Shown: in pieces, positions 1 to 7,527 of the stretch
How the letters are laid out: each line of letters opens with the position of its first letter
Numbering within the stretch: the stretch's first letter is position 1
DNA from: an uncultured Phycisphaerae bacterium
GTDB taxonomy: Bacteria > Planctomycetota > Phycisphaerae > Sedimentisphaerales > Anaerohalosphaeraceae
Assembly (NCBI GenBank): GCA_937995495.1
Contig: CALKKA010000163.1
Coordinates: forward strand, 1-10,998
Length of the DNA stretch: 10,998 nt
Direction of reading: 5' to 3'
Position numbers and translations under genes: made by a program
The notes under the pieces: model-generated
Seen by the model: only the letters and a program-made list of their open reading frames with translations
Told to the model about the DNA's origin: nothing
The model's database searches: none

Positions 1-2088
1 TTCCATGACGGTGACCTGGACTTTTTGCTGAACCTTGACGATATCTGCCGGGTCTTTCACGAAACTGTTTGACAGTTCGCTGATATGCACCAAGCCGTCC
101 TGATGGACCCCGATGTCCACAAAGGCACCAAAGGCTGTAATATTTGTGATGATGCCGGGCAGTTTCATGCCGGGGGTAAGGTCTTCAAGCTTTTCCACTT
201 CATCGGCAAAGGCGAATATCTCAAACTGCTTACGCGGATCACGACCTGGCTTTGCCAATTCTTTCATGATATCAGTGAGTGTTGGAAGTCCGACAGTGTC
301 GCTGATATAACGGTCAAGGACGATCTTATTCCTTAACTCACTGTTTTCCATAAGGTCGCGAACGGAACAGTTTAAGTCGGCCGCCATTTTTTCTACGATG
401 CAGTAACTCTCTGGATGCACCGCACTGGTATCCAGGGGGTTTTCGGCATTCTGGATTCGGAGAAAGCCGGCGGCTTGTTCAAACGCTTTGGATCCCAGCC
501 GGGGCACTTTTAGAAAATCATCGCGACTGCAAAAGGGGCCGTTTTCGTCGCGATAATCAAGGATGTTCTGTGCCAATTGAGGGCCTAAACCGGACACATA
601 GATCAGTAACTGCTTGCTGGCGGTATTGACTTCGACGCCGACTTTGTTGGTGCAGCTGACCACAACATCGTCCAGTCCCTGTTTGAGAAGTGTCTGGTCG
701 ACATCGTGCTGGTACTGGCCTACGCCGATGGATTTCGGGTCGATCTTGACTAATTCAGCAAGGGGGTCCATCAGGCGTCGTCCAATCGAAACAGCTCCGC
801 GCACGGTGATGTCTTGGTCAGGGAATTCCTCCCGTGCAGCGGTGGATGCGGAATAGATTGAAGCGCCGCTTTCGTTGACCATGGTGATGATGATGCTTTT
901 GTCCAGTCCGACGCCGTTAAAAAAGGTTTCCGTTTCACGGCTGGCAGTGCCATTGCCGATCGCAATGGCTTCAACTTTATACTCGGTGCAAAGCGAGCGG
1001 ATTTTTTCTGCATCTTTTTGAACTTGCTTGGCGCTCTGATGCGGATAGATCACCTCATGTGAAAGCAGCTTGCCCTGCTCGTTGAGCAGGACGATTTTGC
1101 AACCTGTGCGAAACCCGGGATCGACTCCGAGAATGCGTTTTTGTCCCAGCGGTGAAGCCATCAGGAGCTGCTGCAGATTTTCCGCAAAGATCCGTATGGC
1201 TTTGGAGTCCGCACGCTTCTTTGTCTCCAGGCGAACCTCGGTTTCCATGGAGGCCGAAAGGAGTCGCTTAAAACCGTCGGCCAGTGCCCTGTCGACCTGC
1301 TGGGAGCAGGGGGTGCTGTTTTTGATAAATAATGTACGAAGGATGTCAATTGCTTTTTCTTCCGGGACAATAACCCGCAGTGTCAGGCAGCCCTCCTTTT
1401 CACCTCGCCGCATCGCCAGTATTCGATGTGAGGGAACTGAAGCGACCGGGTCGGTCCAATCAAAATAATTTTCATATTTCTTGCCTTCAGCTTCTTTGTC
1501 CTTGATGACCTTGGAGCGGAACCGTCCCTCTTTGAAGTAAAGTTTTCGAATGCGCTCGCGGGCTGTTTTGTCTTCGCTGAGTTGTTCGGCCAGGATGTCC
1601 CGTGCGCCGGACAGGGCCTGTTCGGTGTCTTCGACGCCTTTTTCCCTGTCGATAAAGGCGGCGGCTTCCGCAGCGGGGTCTGTTTTTTCGTTTTGGGCAA
1701 GGAGCAGTTCCGCAAGGGGCTGAAGTCCTTTTTCTTTGGCGATCGTCGCACGGGTTCTTCTTTTGGGGCGGTAGGGGAGGTAGGTGTCTTCAAGCACGGT
1801 CATTGTCTGCGCCTGCTCGATTTGCTGTTCTAATTCTTTGGTTAGGAGCCCGCGTTCGGTGAGGGATTTGAGAATCGTTTGTTTTCGCTGTAGCAACTCG
1901 GTGAGTTGAGCCAGACGGTCGCGAATATAGGTGATGGCGACTTCATCGAGTCCGCCGGTGGCTTCTTTGCGATACCGTGCGATGAAAGGGACGGTTGCGT
2001 CATCAGCCAAAAGTTTTGCGACGGCTGTGACCTGCTGAATCTTTACCTTTAATTCATTGGTGATAAGCTGATAAAAATCCTGATTCAT
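1..2088 (-). CDS. tex: Tex-family RNA-binding transcription accessory protein (3' end beyond window)
   Basis: The frame is open for 696 codons from ATG (complement of 2086-2088) to the left edge, with no stop, so the C-terminus is missing. It starts MNQDFYQLITNELK, preceded by a purine-rich GAGAGAGGG. The Tex domain order is visible: a helical N-terminal region with VPFIARYRKEATGGLDE near residues 33-49; a YqgF/RNase H-like domain opening at ILGVDPGFRTG (Asp323); helix-hairpin-helix segments at about 497-545 (YVSGLGPQLAQNIL, then VPRLGSKAFEQAAGFLRI); and an S1 domain from about 639 (GIITNITAFGAFVDVGIHQDG, VHISELS). Tex proteins are usually 720-780 residues, so only the tail after the S1 domain is lost. 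Family knowledge: Tex is a cytoplasmic nucleic-acid-binding protein that affects transcription and RNA metabolism; its molecular role is still loosely defined. It lies 92 nt downstream of the HPr-like gene on the same strand, with no clear terminator between them, so read-through is plausible. Confidence 0.96.
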   Translation of the reverse strand, partial: MNQDFYQLITNELKVKIQQVTAVAKLLADDATVPFIARYRKEATGGLDEVAITYIRDRLAQLTELLQRKQTILKSLTERGLLTKELEQQIEQAQTMTVLEDTYLPYRPKRRTRATIAKEKGLQPLAELLLAQNEKTDPAAEAAAFIDREKGVEDTEQALSGARDILAEQLSEDKTARERIRKLYFKEGRFRSKVIKDKEAEGKKYENYFDWTDPVASVPSHRILAMRRGEKEGCLTLRVIVPEEKAIDILRTLFIKNSTPCSQQVDRALADGFKRLLSASMETEVRLETKKRADSKAIRIFAENLQQLLMASPLGQKRILGVDPGFRTGCKIVLLNEQGKLLSHEVIYPHQSAKQVQKDAEKIRSLCTEYKVEAIAIGNGTASRETETFFNGVGLDKSIIITMVNESGASIYSASTAAREEFPDQDITVRGAVSIGRRLMDPLAELVKIDPKSIGVGQYQHDVDQTLLKQGLDDVVVSCTNKVGVEVNTASKQLLIYVSGLGPQLAQNILDYRDENGPFCSRDDFLKVPRLGSKAFEQAAGFLRIQNAENPLDTSAVHPESYCIVEKMAADLNCSVRDLMENSELRNKIVLDRYISDTVGLPTLTDIMKELAKPGRDPRKQFEIFAFADEVEKLEDLTPGMKLPGIITNITAFGAFVDIGVHQDGLVHISELSNSFVKDPADIVKVQQKVQVTVME

Positions 2089-2180
2089 AAAGAAGCCCTC
2101 TCTCTCAAGAATGATCTCGAAATCTCATAGCGTGTTTCGTTGACTGGAAATGGTACTGTCATGTGTGAACATGGTTGAAA

Positions 2181-3785
2181 TTACTGTCGGAGGTAGTTTA
2201 ACTGTTCCGGAAGGGAAATGTTATTTCCAAAGTTGTCCTCCCCATAGCCGTTTTCCGCTAAAAGCTCGATGTCTTCCAGAACTCGTTTGTCGCCGGTAAA
2301 GACGGCCCGGATAGTGGTGCCGATATCAATTTTTCCCGTGGCCTGCAGTTTGGCGATTTCGTCGGTGACCTGTTCGAGGAGTTTGGTGTCTGGCTGAGCC
2401 GCTTTTTCTTCAATTTTAAGCGGCTGTTCGTAGATGATGATCTTCCCGCTTTGAGACAGTGTGACAATGACATCTCGGACGATCGTTCGGAGGTCTTTGT
2501 TCTCGGGATTCGAAGTGATCATGTCCAGACAAATGATCTCCTGTGCGAGCGAGCGGCGTTTATGAGCATTGATCTGCTCGTTGGCCCTGAATAATTCCAA
2601 CGGGGAACTGGCATCGTAAACATCATAGCCCAGCTTCATCTTCACTTCGCTGCCATAATGCAGCACCAGCTTGGAAACCAGTGTGGAGGGGCGGACATGA
2701 AATCCACGGTATTGCGGAACGAGCACCTCAATGGTGCCGATCTCGGTATAGCGCTTGAGCATGTTCTGGCACAGCACTTCTGCACGCGTAAGAAACTGGG
2801 AAACGAAACTGATGCTGTAATCGACCAGCGTATCAAGTAAGACCTCGGGTTCGACGAGGCGTTTTTTTTCGTTTGTGACTTTCTGAGCGCCAGAGTTGGC
2901 ATGGATCGTATGATTGTGTTCGAGCTCTTGCTCTGCTGCGGCCTTTTGAACGGCAGGACTGGCATGTCGCTCGAAGTAATGGGCAAAGTCGCGGGCCGTT
3001 CGCAACAGGTGCAGTACAACGCTGATATGGCCCCGAAGAATGGGAAGGTCGTTGTCGAATACTTCGGTTTCCGTTGTGGACACATAGGTGTCATACAGCG
3101 ACTGCAGGTTATGGAATCGAAGTTCGAGCGACCGCAGCTTTTCTTCGCTGATCGGGCCGGTTAATTCGCATAAAGATGCGTTTGGCTCAATTTTTTTGTG
3201 GGGCAGTTCTTTGCGGCTTTCAGCGGCGAGGTTCAGGAAAGCTGTTGCCAGGAACGAGACGGTTTTTGAAACCGCCTCAATTTTTCGTCTTGCAAGATCA
3301 TGCGGAAGCCGTCCCTTGGGGAGTTTTTCGATAAAGAAAGATTCCTGAGCGGTCGCTTCCGGGATCGGCAAATGCAATTTTTTGGCTTCGGCCAGCAGCC
3401 GGTGTGCCGCTTCGAGCAGAATGGATTCTGAGAATTTCAGTGTTTCTTCTGTTCTCCTTGAGAAATCCTCTTTGACATCCAAAAGACGATAGGCGGGAAT
3501 AGAGTGCTGAATGTGAAATAACTCATAGCTGGAATTTGAAAACAACTTGATGGCGGCGGTTAGCGAGCGAAAACGCGTCCAACGGCAGTTATTACGAGCG
3601 CCATAGGAATCCAGAAGCTCTTCGATCTGTGTCGCTTGCGAAAGCAGCTCCCCAAGCAGAGGGCGGGTTAGAGAACCCTTCTTCCCCGAAAAACTTGCCA
3701 GGTAAGCAACCGCCCCGAAATATCGCCCTGTTCTGCTGGCGATCAATTTCTCAAAATCATCGTAGGGTATTGTAACAGGACCCAC
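2181..3785 (-). CDS. Large protein of unknown function with an internal HPr-like domain
   Basis: The protein has 534 residues. The start is a GTG at 3785: an in-frame TGA lies five codons upstream (3798-3800), no in-frame ATG lies between them, and a weak purine tract (GAAAGTGG) sits before it. Residues 1-340 look alpha-helical with no recognised motif. Residues about 350-455 resemble the phosphocarrier HPr: EVLVPQYRGFHVRPSTLVSKLV matches the HPr active-site pattern GLHARPA, with His363 at the phosphohistidine position and Arg365 after it. DASSPLELF (391-399) falls where HPr has its regulatory serine loop (AKSLFKL). A Lys/Glu-rich stretch follows, and the last 50 residues are predicted soluble. 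HPr is normally about 85 residues and free-standing, so a 534-residue carrier is unusual. No ptsI, hprK or PTS permease gene lies in the window. A regulatory role through histidine phosphorylation is inference; the domain may instead be a non-phosphorylated HPr-fold module. No signal peptide or membrane segment is apparent. Confidence 0.85.
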   Translation of the reverse strand: MGPVTIPYDDFEKLIASRTGRYFGAVAYLASFSGKKGSLTRPLLGELLSQATQIEELLDSYGARNNCRWTRFRSLTAAIKLFSNSSYELFHIQHSIPAYRLLDVKEDFSRRTEETLKFSESILLEAAHRLLAEAKKLHLPIPEATAQESFFIEKLPKGRLPHDLARRKIEAVSKTVSFLATAFLNLAAESRKELPHKKIEPNASLCELTGPISEEKLRSLELRFHNLQSLYDTYVSTTETEVFDNDLPILRGHISVVLHLLRTARDFAHYFERHASPAVQKAAAEQELEHNHTIHANSGAQKVTNEKKRLVEPEVLLDTLVDYSISFVSQFLTRAEVLCQNMLKRYTEIGTIEVLVPQYRGFHVRPSTLVSKLVLHYGSEVKMKLGYDVYDASSPLELFRANEQINAHKRRSLAQEIICLDMITSNPENKDLRTIVRDVIVTLSQSGKIIIYEQPLKIEEKAAQPDTKLLEQVTDEIAKLQATGKIDIGTTIRAVFTGDKRVLEDIELLAENGYGEDNFGNNISLPEQLNYLRQ

Positions 3786-3846
3786 AAATATCCACTTTCA
3801 TGTATGTATCCACTTACAGATTAGGCTATTTTACTCAGAACGCAGA

Positions 3847-3874
3847 ATCATAAAACATTTGACAAAAAATTCAA
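3847..3874 (-). promoter_or_regulatory. Candidate sigma70-type promoter for the HPr-like gene
   Basis: On the minus strand TTGAAT (complement of 3869-3874) is followed, 16 nt later, by TATGAT (complement of 3847-3852). Both are close to the -35 and -10 consensus. Predicted initiation near 3840 leaves a 5' leader of about 55 nt before the GTG at 3785. It lies in the 108-nt gap after xthA, which suggests that the HPr-like gene and tex can be transcribed separately from the upstream pair. Sequence match only. Confidence 0.4.
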
Positions 3875-3893
3875 GGCGTTGTCCCAAGTTTTT

Positions 3894-4664
3894 TCAGATG
3901 TCAATATCGGCGACCAAAAATGTATGATCACTGGGCCTGTCCCATCCGCGGGGCTCTCTGTCAATCCAGCAGTCAATACATTTATCGGCAATTCGGGGTG
4001 TCATCATCATGTAATCCAGCCGCCATCCGGTATTTCTATGAAGGCCATTGGGGGCACGGTAGTCCCAGAACGTGTACTGTCCCGGTTCGGGATGTTTTTC
4101 TCTGAAGACATCGACAAACCCCCATTGGATGATTTCTTGAAACGCTTTTTGGACGGGCTCGCAAAAACAGACGTGGCCCCACAATCGTTCTGGATCATGT
4201 ACATCGATATCTTCTTTGGCGACATTAAAATCCCCGACCCACAAAATTGCTTCCTCCGGCGTGTGGTGTTGCTGGAAGTAGTCTCGAAGCCACTTGAACC
4301 AGTCCAGTTTGTACTGAAACTTCTCTGAATCAATCGCTGCCCCCTGCGGAATATAGGTGTTGATCAGGGTGATCTTGCCAATACGGGCCTTCAGGAAGCG
4401 GGCCTGATCCGTAGCGTCCTGTTGGAGCGTTGCGATGACCTCCGTGGGTTCGATTTTGCTTAAAATCGCCACGCCATTGTATTTTTTCTGGCCACGGAAA
4501 ATGACTTTATATCCTGTTTGGTCAAAATCAGATACCGGGAAGTCCCCATCCTGAACCTTTGTCTCCTGGATGGCCAAAATGTCGGGTTGATGAAGTTGAA
4601 GCCATTTGGCAATTACGTTAAACCGGCTTCGGATCGAATTTGCATTGAAAGTTGCAACTCTCAT
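3894..4664 (-). CDS. xthA: Exodeoxyribonuclease III (AP endonuclease family)
   Basis: The 256-residue length fits the ExoIII/XthA branch of the endonuclease/exonuclease/phosphatase superfamily (E. coli ExoIII is 268). The Mg-dependent active site is complete: Asn7 (TFNANS), Glu34 (LAIQETK), Tyr104 (NTYIPQG), Asp145 and Asn147 (WVGDFNVA), Asp217 (WRLDYMM) and the Asp246-His247 pair (PSDHTFLVADI). Known role: 3'-to-5' exonuclease on duplex DNA and incision at abasic sites in cytoplasmic base-excision repair. The start ATG (complement of 4662-4664) has AAGGA 11 nt upstream, inside the last codons of the glycosyltransferase gene. Only 7 nt separate that gene's stop from this ATG, so the two are almost certainly on one mRNA, although no functional link between them is evident. 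The product is complete, and nothing is missing from the catalytic set. Confidence 0.97.
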   Translation of the reverse strand: MRVATFNANSIRSRFNVIAKWLQLHQPDILAIQETKVQDGDFPVSDFDQTGYKVIFRGQKKYNGVAILSKIEPTEVIATLQQDATDQARFLKARIGKITLINTYIPQGAAIDSEKFQYKLDWFKWLRDYFQQHHTPEEAILWVGDFNVAKEDIDVHDPERLWGHVCFCEPVQKAFQEIIQWGFVDVFREKHPEPGQYTFWDYRAPNGLHRNTGWRLDYMMMTPRIADKCIDCWIDREPRGWDRPSDHTFLVADIDI

Positions 4665-4671
4665 GGGAGGA

Positions 4672-6960
4672 TCATTCCTTATTGTTGCTGTCCGGTGCCG
4701 AGGAAGTGGTGGTTTTTTTCCGGCGCTGGGGACCGTAGCTTTCGATCGAAGACAGCAGGGCCAACAGGAAACTGAGAAGACTTTCAGCTCCTTGATTCAA
4801 ATTAACGCCGTTTTTCTCCAATCCGTCGCCGCAGCCCTTCGTGCGGAAATCATACAACGGGATTGAAAGGTCGTTGTCGCCCAAAAACCAGTCAAAGGCC
4901 TTTTTCTGGATTTTGAGATAGTTCGGGTTGTCAGTCGCCTTGTTCGCGCCATAAAGCATCATCGCCGTGCTGGCCGCTTCAAGCGCTTGCTGGTCAAATT
5001 GAGCTTTTCTGCCACCCTTGGGGTACCAGCCGTTACAGCCGACAAAGCTGAAATGGTCGCCAGCGAGCGTTGCTTCCAGCAGGAATTCACAGGTCTTTGT
5101 CGCAATGTCCAGATAGGTTTCATTTCCTGTGGCGATATAGCTTTCAAACAAGGCATGGGGCAGGACGGCGTTATCATAACTCAGGATGTTCTCAAACCAG
5201 ACCCACTTTTCATCCGAGAAGCGTTCAAAGAACCCGACCAGGTCATCTGCCGCCGTGTGCAGGTACCGTTTGATGTCGCTGGCGCCGGGGAACTGCTTAA
5301 GGTAGCATCGCATTCCAAATATCGCATAGGCCTTGCCGCGAAGAGAGAGATTCGGGATGTGCCGGGCGGACCGGTCGAAGTAATCTTTGATAATGGGGAT
5401 TAATTCCGGCAGCGGCGGATGTTCGATGACGGCCCCAAAGGCCCACAAGGCTCGGCCGAGTCCGTCATGTGCGGGTTCGGGATCGATCCATTGGCGATCA
5501 TAACTCATGAAATTTCTGAATGTTCCATCCCCCCGCTGAGCGTGGCAAATAAACGAGAGGTAGGTGTTAAACAGTTTTAGGGCCTCCCGGTCGGAGTACT
5601 GAGCGTGATACTTGACCATCGCGACCACGGCCCGCGTATTGTCATCGGTGCAGTAGCCGTGATCCCGGTCCGGCAGCATAAACTTAGCGTGCTGAATCAA
5701 CCCCGTGTCATCTGTCATGTTGCGAAGGTGATCTAATGAGGGTTCAGGCACTTCCAGGAGTGCGACACTGTCTGCTTTGTGCGCAAATGTTTTCGTCAGG
5801 GTTTTTGCGTGAAACTTTGTTTTGGAAAAAAGATCCCAATATTGCTGGCCGACGATGGGCCAGGTCCGTGTCCGGCCGTAATCATAAGCACAGCGTCTTA
5901 AGGTATTCAGAAGTAATTCATCTTCCAGGATGTTGATGATGGCATCGGAGAGGTCTTTGGGTTCGTTAAAGGGAATGATTTTACCCCGTCCCTCGTCCAG
6001 CAGTTCTTCGGCGGCCCAGTAGGGCGTTGAAACAACCGCTTTTCCTGAACCGACCGCAAAGGCAAGGGTCCCGCTGGTCAACTGTTCTTTTTGCTGATAG
6101 GGGGTGACATAAATATCCGCGGCACAAAGAAAGTGGTGCAGTCGTTCATCACTGACGAACTGGTTATAAAACATCACATTATCCTGGAGGCCAAGTTCCT
6201 CGACGATGCGTTGTAATTCAAAGCGGTATTCCTCGCCATCGTGCCGCAAGACATCGGGGTGCGTTGCGCCGAGGATGATGTAAAGGATGTTCGGCTCTGT
6301 TTCGACGATCGCCGGCAACGCCTTCAGCATGTGCTCAATGCCCTTGTTTCGGCTCAACAGACCGAATGTTAAAATGGTCCTGCGGCCTTCAATGCCGAAT
6401 TTATGTTTATAATAACTGCTGTCAACGAATGGCAAGTCCGGAATGCCGTGCGGGATTAAATGAATTTTGTTGGGGTCTACTCCGAAAATATCGCTCAACA
6501 TCGACACGCCCCGAGTGTTCATCACGACAATTTTGTCTGAAAGTTCGCAGAGATCGACTGTCGATTGATGGTACTCCGGGGTTGGTTCGTTCAACACGGT
6601 ATGGACCGTTGTAATAATGGGCGCATCGACCCGCTTCAGCAGCAGATTCAGATGCGATCCTGCATTGCCTCCAAATAAACCAAATTCATGCTGGACCGAA
6701 ACCAGATCGACATGGCTGAAATTGAGATAATCCGCAGCGCAGAGATAGTCGTTTTTAACATTTTTGCGGATTTCAAACTTTACGGGGTCGCCGTATTGGT
6801 GATCGTGACTGGAAACCATCGCTACCATCAGCGGGTCAAACGCATCACCGGCAGAAGCGGAAATATTTTTAGTTAAATCGTTGCAGAACGTTGCGATCCC
6901 GCATCGTCTGGGCAGACAGGAGGAAACAAACGCAATTTTTCGTGTCGCTCTCTTGGGCAT
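4672..6960 (-). CDS. Two-domain GT4-type glycosyltransferase with C-terminal helical (toroid-like) domain
   Basis: The protein has 762 residues. Residues 1-380 form a GT-B fold of GT4 type. The N-terminal part starts KIAFVSSCLPRRCGIATF (glycine-rich acceptor-side loop) and has SVQHEFGLFGG near 88-98. The donor-side half has ILTFGLLSRNKGIEHML (196-212), IILGATHPDV and ADIYVTPYQQKEQLTSGTLAFAVGSGK. The usual EX7E nucleotide-sugar motif reads E292-X7-A300 here, so the second glutamate is absent. Residues about 405-740 are a separate all-helical region with DRDHGYCTDDNTRA (431-443) and DGLGRALWA (499-507), reminiscent of alpha/alpha-toroid glycoside-active domains. Substrate and product are unknown; a cytoplasmic enzyme acting on a nucleotide-sugar or an oligosaccharide is inferred. 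The ATG at 6960 has a strong GGAGG nine nt upstream (complement of 6970-6974). xthA follows after 7 nt. No polysaccharide export or wzx/wzy gene is nearby. Confidence 0.85.
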   Translation of the reverse strand: MPKRATRKIAFVSSCLPRRCGIATFCNDLTKNISASAGDAFDPLMVAMVSSHDHQYGDPVKFEIRKNVKNDYLCAADYLNFSHVDLVSVQHEFGLFGGNAGSHLNLLLKRVDAPIITTVHTVLNEPTPEYHQSTVDLCELSDKIVVMNTRGVSMLSDIFGVDPNKIHLIPHGIPDLPFVDSSYYKHKFGIEGRRTILTFGLLSRNKGIEHMLKALPAIVETEPNILYIILGATHPDVLRHDGEEYRFELQRIVEELGLQDNVMFYNQFVSDERLHHFLCAADIYVTPYQQKEQLTSGTLAFAVGSGKAVVSTPYWAAEELLDEGRGKIIPFNEPKDLSDAIINILEDELLLNTLRRCAYDYGRTRTWPIVGQQYWDLFSKTKFHAKTLTKTFAHKADSVALLEVPEPSLDHLRNMTDDTGLIQHAKFMLPDRDHGYCTDDNTRAVVAMVKYHAQYSDREALKLFNTYLSFICHAQRGDGTFRNFMSYDRQWIDPEPAHDGLGRALWAFGAVIEHPPLPELIPIIKDYFDRSARHIPNLSLRGKAYAIFGMRCYLKQFPGASDIKRYLHTAADDLVGFFERFSDEKWVWFENILSYDNAVLPHALFESYIATGNETYLDIATKTCEFLLEATLAGDHFSFVGCNGWYPKGGRKAQFDQQALEAASTAMMLYGANKATDNPNYLKIQKKAFDWFLGDNDLSIPLYDFRTKGCGDGLEKNGVNLNQGAESLLSFLLALLSSIESYGPQRRKKTTTSSAPDSNNKE

Positions 6961-6969
6961 CGTCTTGGG

Positions 6970-6974
6970 CCTCC
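6970..6974 (-). promoter_or_regulatory. Ribosome binding site of the glycosyltransferase gene
   Basis: GGAGG on the minus strand, nine nt before the ATG at 6960. It is a near-perfect Shine-Dalgarno and supports this start over internal ones. Confidence 0.75.
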
Positions 6975-6977
6975 AAA

Positions 6978-7348
6978 TGTCAAAGTGTCTGCACTCACAA
7001 AGAAAAATATCGACTTAGGTCTCTGTTCCAATAAAGTTGGCGAGTCCCCTTGTGAGACAGCGATAACCTCAAATTTTAAATAGCCTTATGTGATATTGCC
7101 GGCCCATTGCTTTTTCGGAAAAGTGCTTGTCGATCCGATCTTTCCGTCGCGCCGTCAACCGTGTCAACCTTTATTAAGAAATGGGTTCGTTTCGTAATAT
7201 TTCGTTTTTGGGGCCTTAGCGGCACTTTTTAGGATCACTACAGCTCAGCGACCATAACTATAGTGTCAAATTCTAAACAAATCATCATAATCGACCCACT
7301 TTTTTGGCGTTAAACCCTTAATTATAGAATCGTGTCAAGCAATGTCAA
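6978..7348 (-). repeat. Six same-orientation TTGAC motifs in the intergenic region
   Basis: TTGAC on the minus strand (GTCAA on plus) occurs within 6978-6983, 7154-7158, 7162-7167, 7264-7269, 7333-7338 and 7343-7348; five of the six read TTGACA. Two are close pairs, spaced 9 nt (7154/7163) and 10 nt (7333/7343), about one helical turn. Fewer than one such 5-mer is expected on one strand of a region this size. One copy is the -35 element of the consensus promoter. The others may be alternative -35 boxes or direct-repeat operator half-sites. Confidence 0.45.
7321..7348 (-). promoter_or_regulatory. Perfect-consensus sigma70 promoter reading toward the glycosyltransferase operon
   Basis: On the minus strand TTGACA (complement of 7343-7348) and TATAAT (complement of 7321-7326) both match consensus exactly and are 16 nt apart. 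A second TTGACA lies within the spacer (7333-7338). Predicted initiation near 7314 leaves a leader of about 350 nt before the ATG at 6960, so this promoter either supplies a long structured leader or drives a separate small RNA. No closer equally good promoter was found for the glycosyltransferase. Confidence 0.65.
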
Positions 7349-7456
7349 TTGAAATGCATCTCATACGATTGCAAAAACCCCGATGAGATTATAACTTCCT
7401 ATAAATAAAGAGGATAGATATTACTGGGTAAGTTTTTTTTAAAGGACGTTTTTTTC

Positions 7457-7486
7457 TTGCACAAATCCATAGGAATATAGTAGTAT
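7457..7486 (+). promoter_or_regulatory. Candidate promoter of the Rrf2-cysK-cysE-nadA-metY operon
   Basis: TTGCAC (7457-7462) is followed, 18 nt later, by TAGTAT (7481-7486), with initiation expected near 7493. The spacer is AT-rich, and an overlapping TATAGT (7476-7481) could be an alternative -10. The predicted start overlaps the palindrome at 7493-7511, as expected for a repressed promoter. Confidence 0.5.
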
Positions 7487-7492
7487 ATGATA

Positions 7493-7511
7493 ACTAACTA
7501 AAGTAGTAGGT
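7493..7511. promoter_or_regulatory. Putative Rrf2 operator (imperfect palindrome)
   Basis: ACTAACTA (7493-7500), spacer AAG, then TAGTAGGT (7504-7511): six of eight positions are complementary between the half-sites. The element lies between the -10 box and the Shine-Dalgarno AGGAG (7516-7520) of the Rrf2 gene. Rrf2 regulators commonly bind palindromes over their own promoters, so autoregulation is inferred from position; the sequence was not matched to a published consensus. Confidence 0.4.
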
Positions 7512-7527
7512 TTTTAGGAGAATCGAA

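Larger units (their letters stand above)
6961..7527. other. Divergent intergenic region, 567 bp, regulatory
   Basis: No convincing coding frame occurs on either strand. The region is AT-rich compared with its flanks. It separates the minus-strand glycosyltransferase operon from the plus-strand cysteine operon and holds a consensus promoter for each direction, a set of TTGAC motifs on the minus strand, and a palindrome next to the Rrf2 gene. The part between 6975 and 7313 would be transcribed as a leader of the glycosyltransferase mRNA. In it one inverted-repeat element is visible (7019-7058: outer GTCTC/GAGAC, inner CCAA/TTGG), but it matches no riboswitch class that I recognise. Confidence 0.7.

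Noticed and set aside
1383..1793. 136-codon minus-strand open frame
   Set aside because: It is another frame of tex with low-complexity Lys/Pro/Ser composition; the tex frame is uninterrupted through it.
2089..2180. Promoter or terminator between the HPr-like gene and tex
   Set aside because: Only a weak CATG-loop-CATG repeat and no convincing -35/-10 pair; not enough to call.
3863..3893. T-rich stretch after xthA as an intrinsic terminator
   Set aside because: The T-run is present on the minus strand but no stable GC-rich stem precedes it.
3879..4328. 149-codon plus-strand open frame
   Set aside because: It is antisense to xthA, whose active-site residues are complete; no recognisable domain.
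7019..7058. Possible riboswitch or terminator hairpin in the glycosyltransferase leader
   Set aside because: The 5-bp outer and 4-bp inner stems are short, have no U-run, and match no riboswitch core that I recognise; kept only as a remark on the leader.
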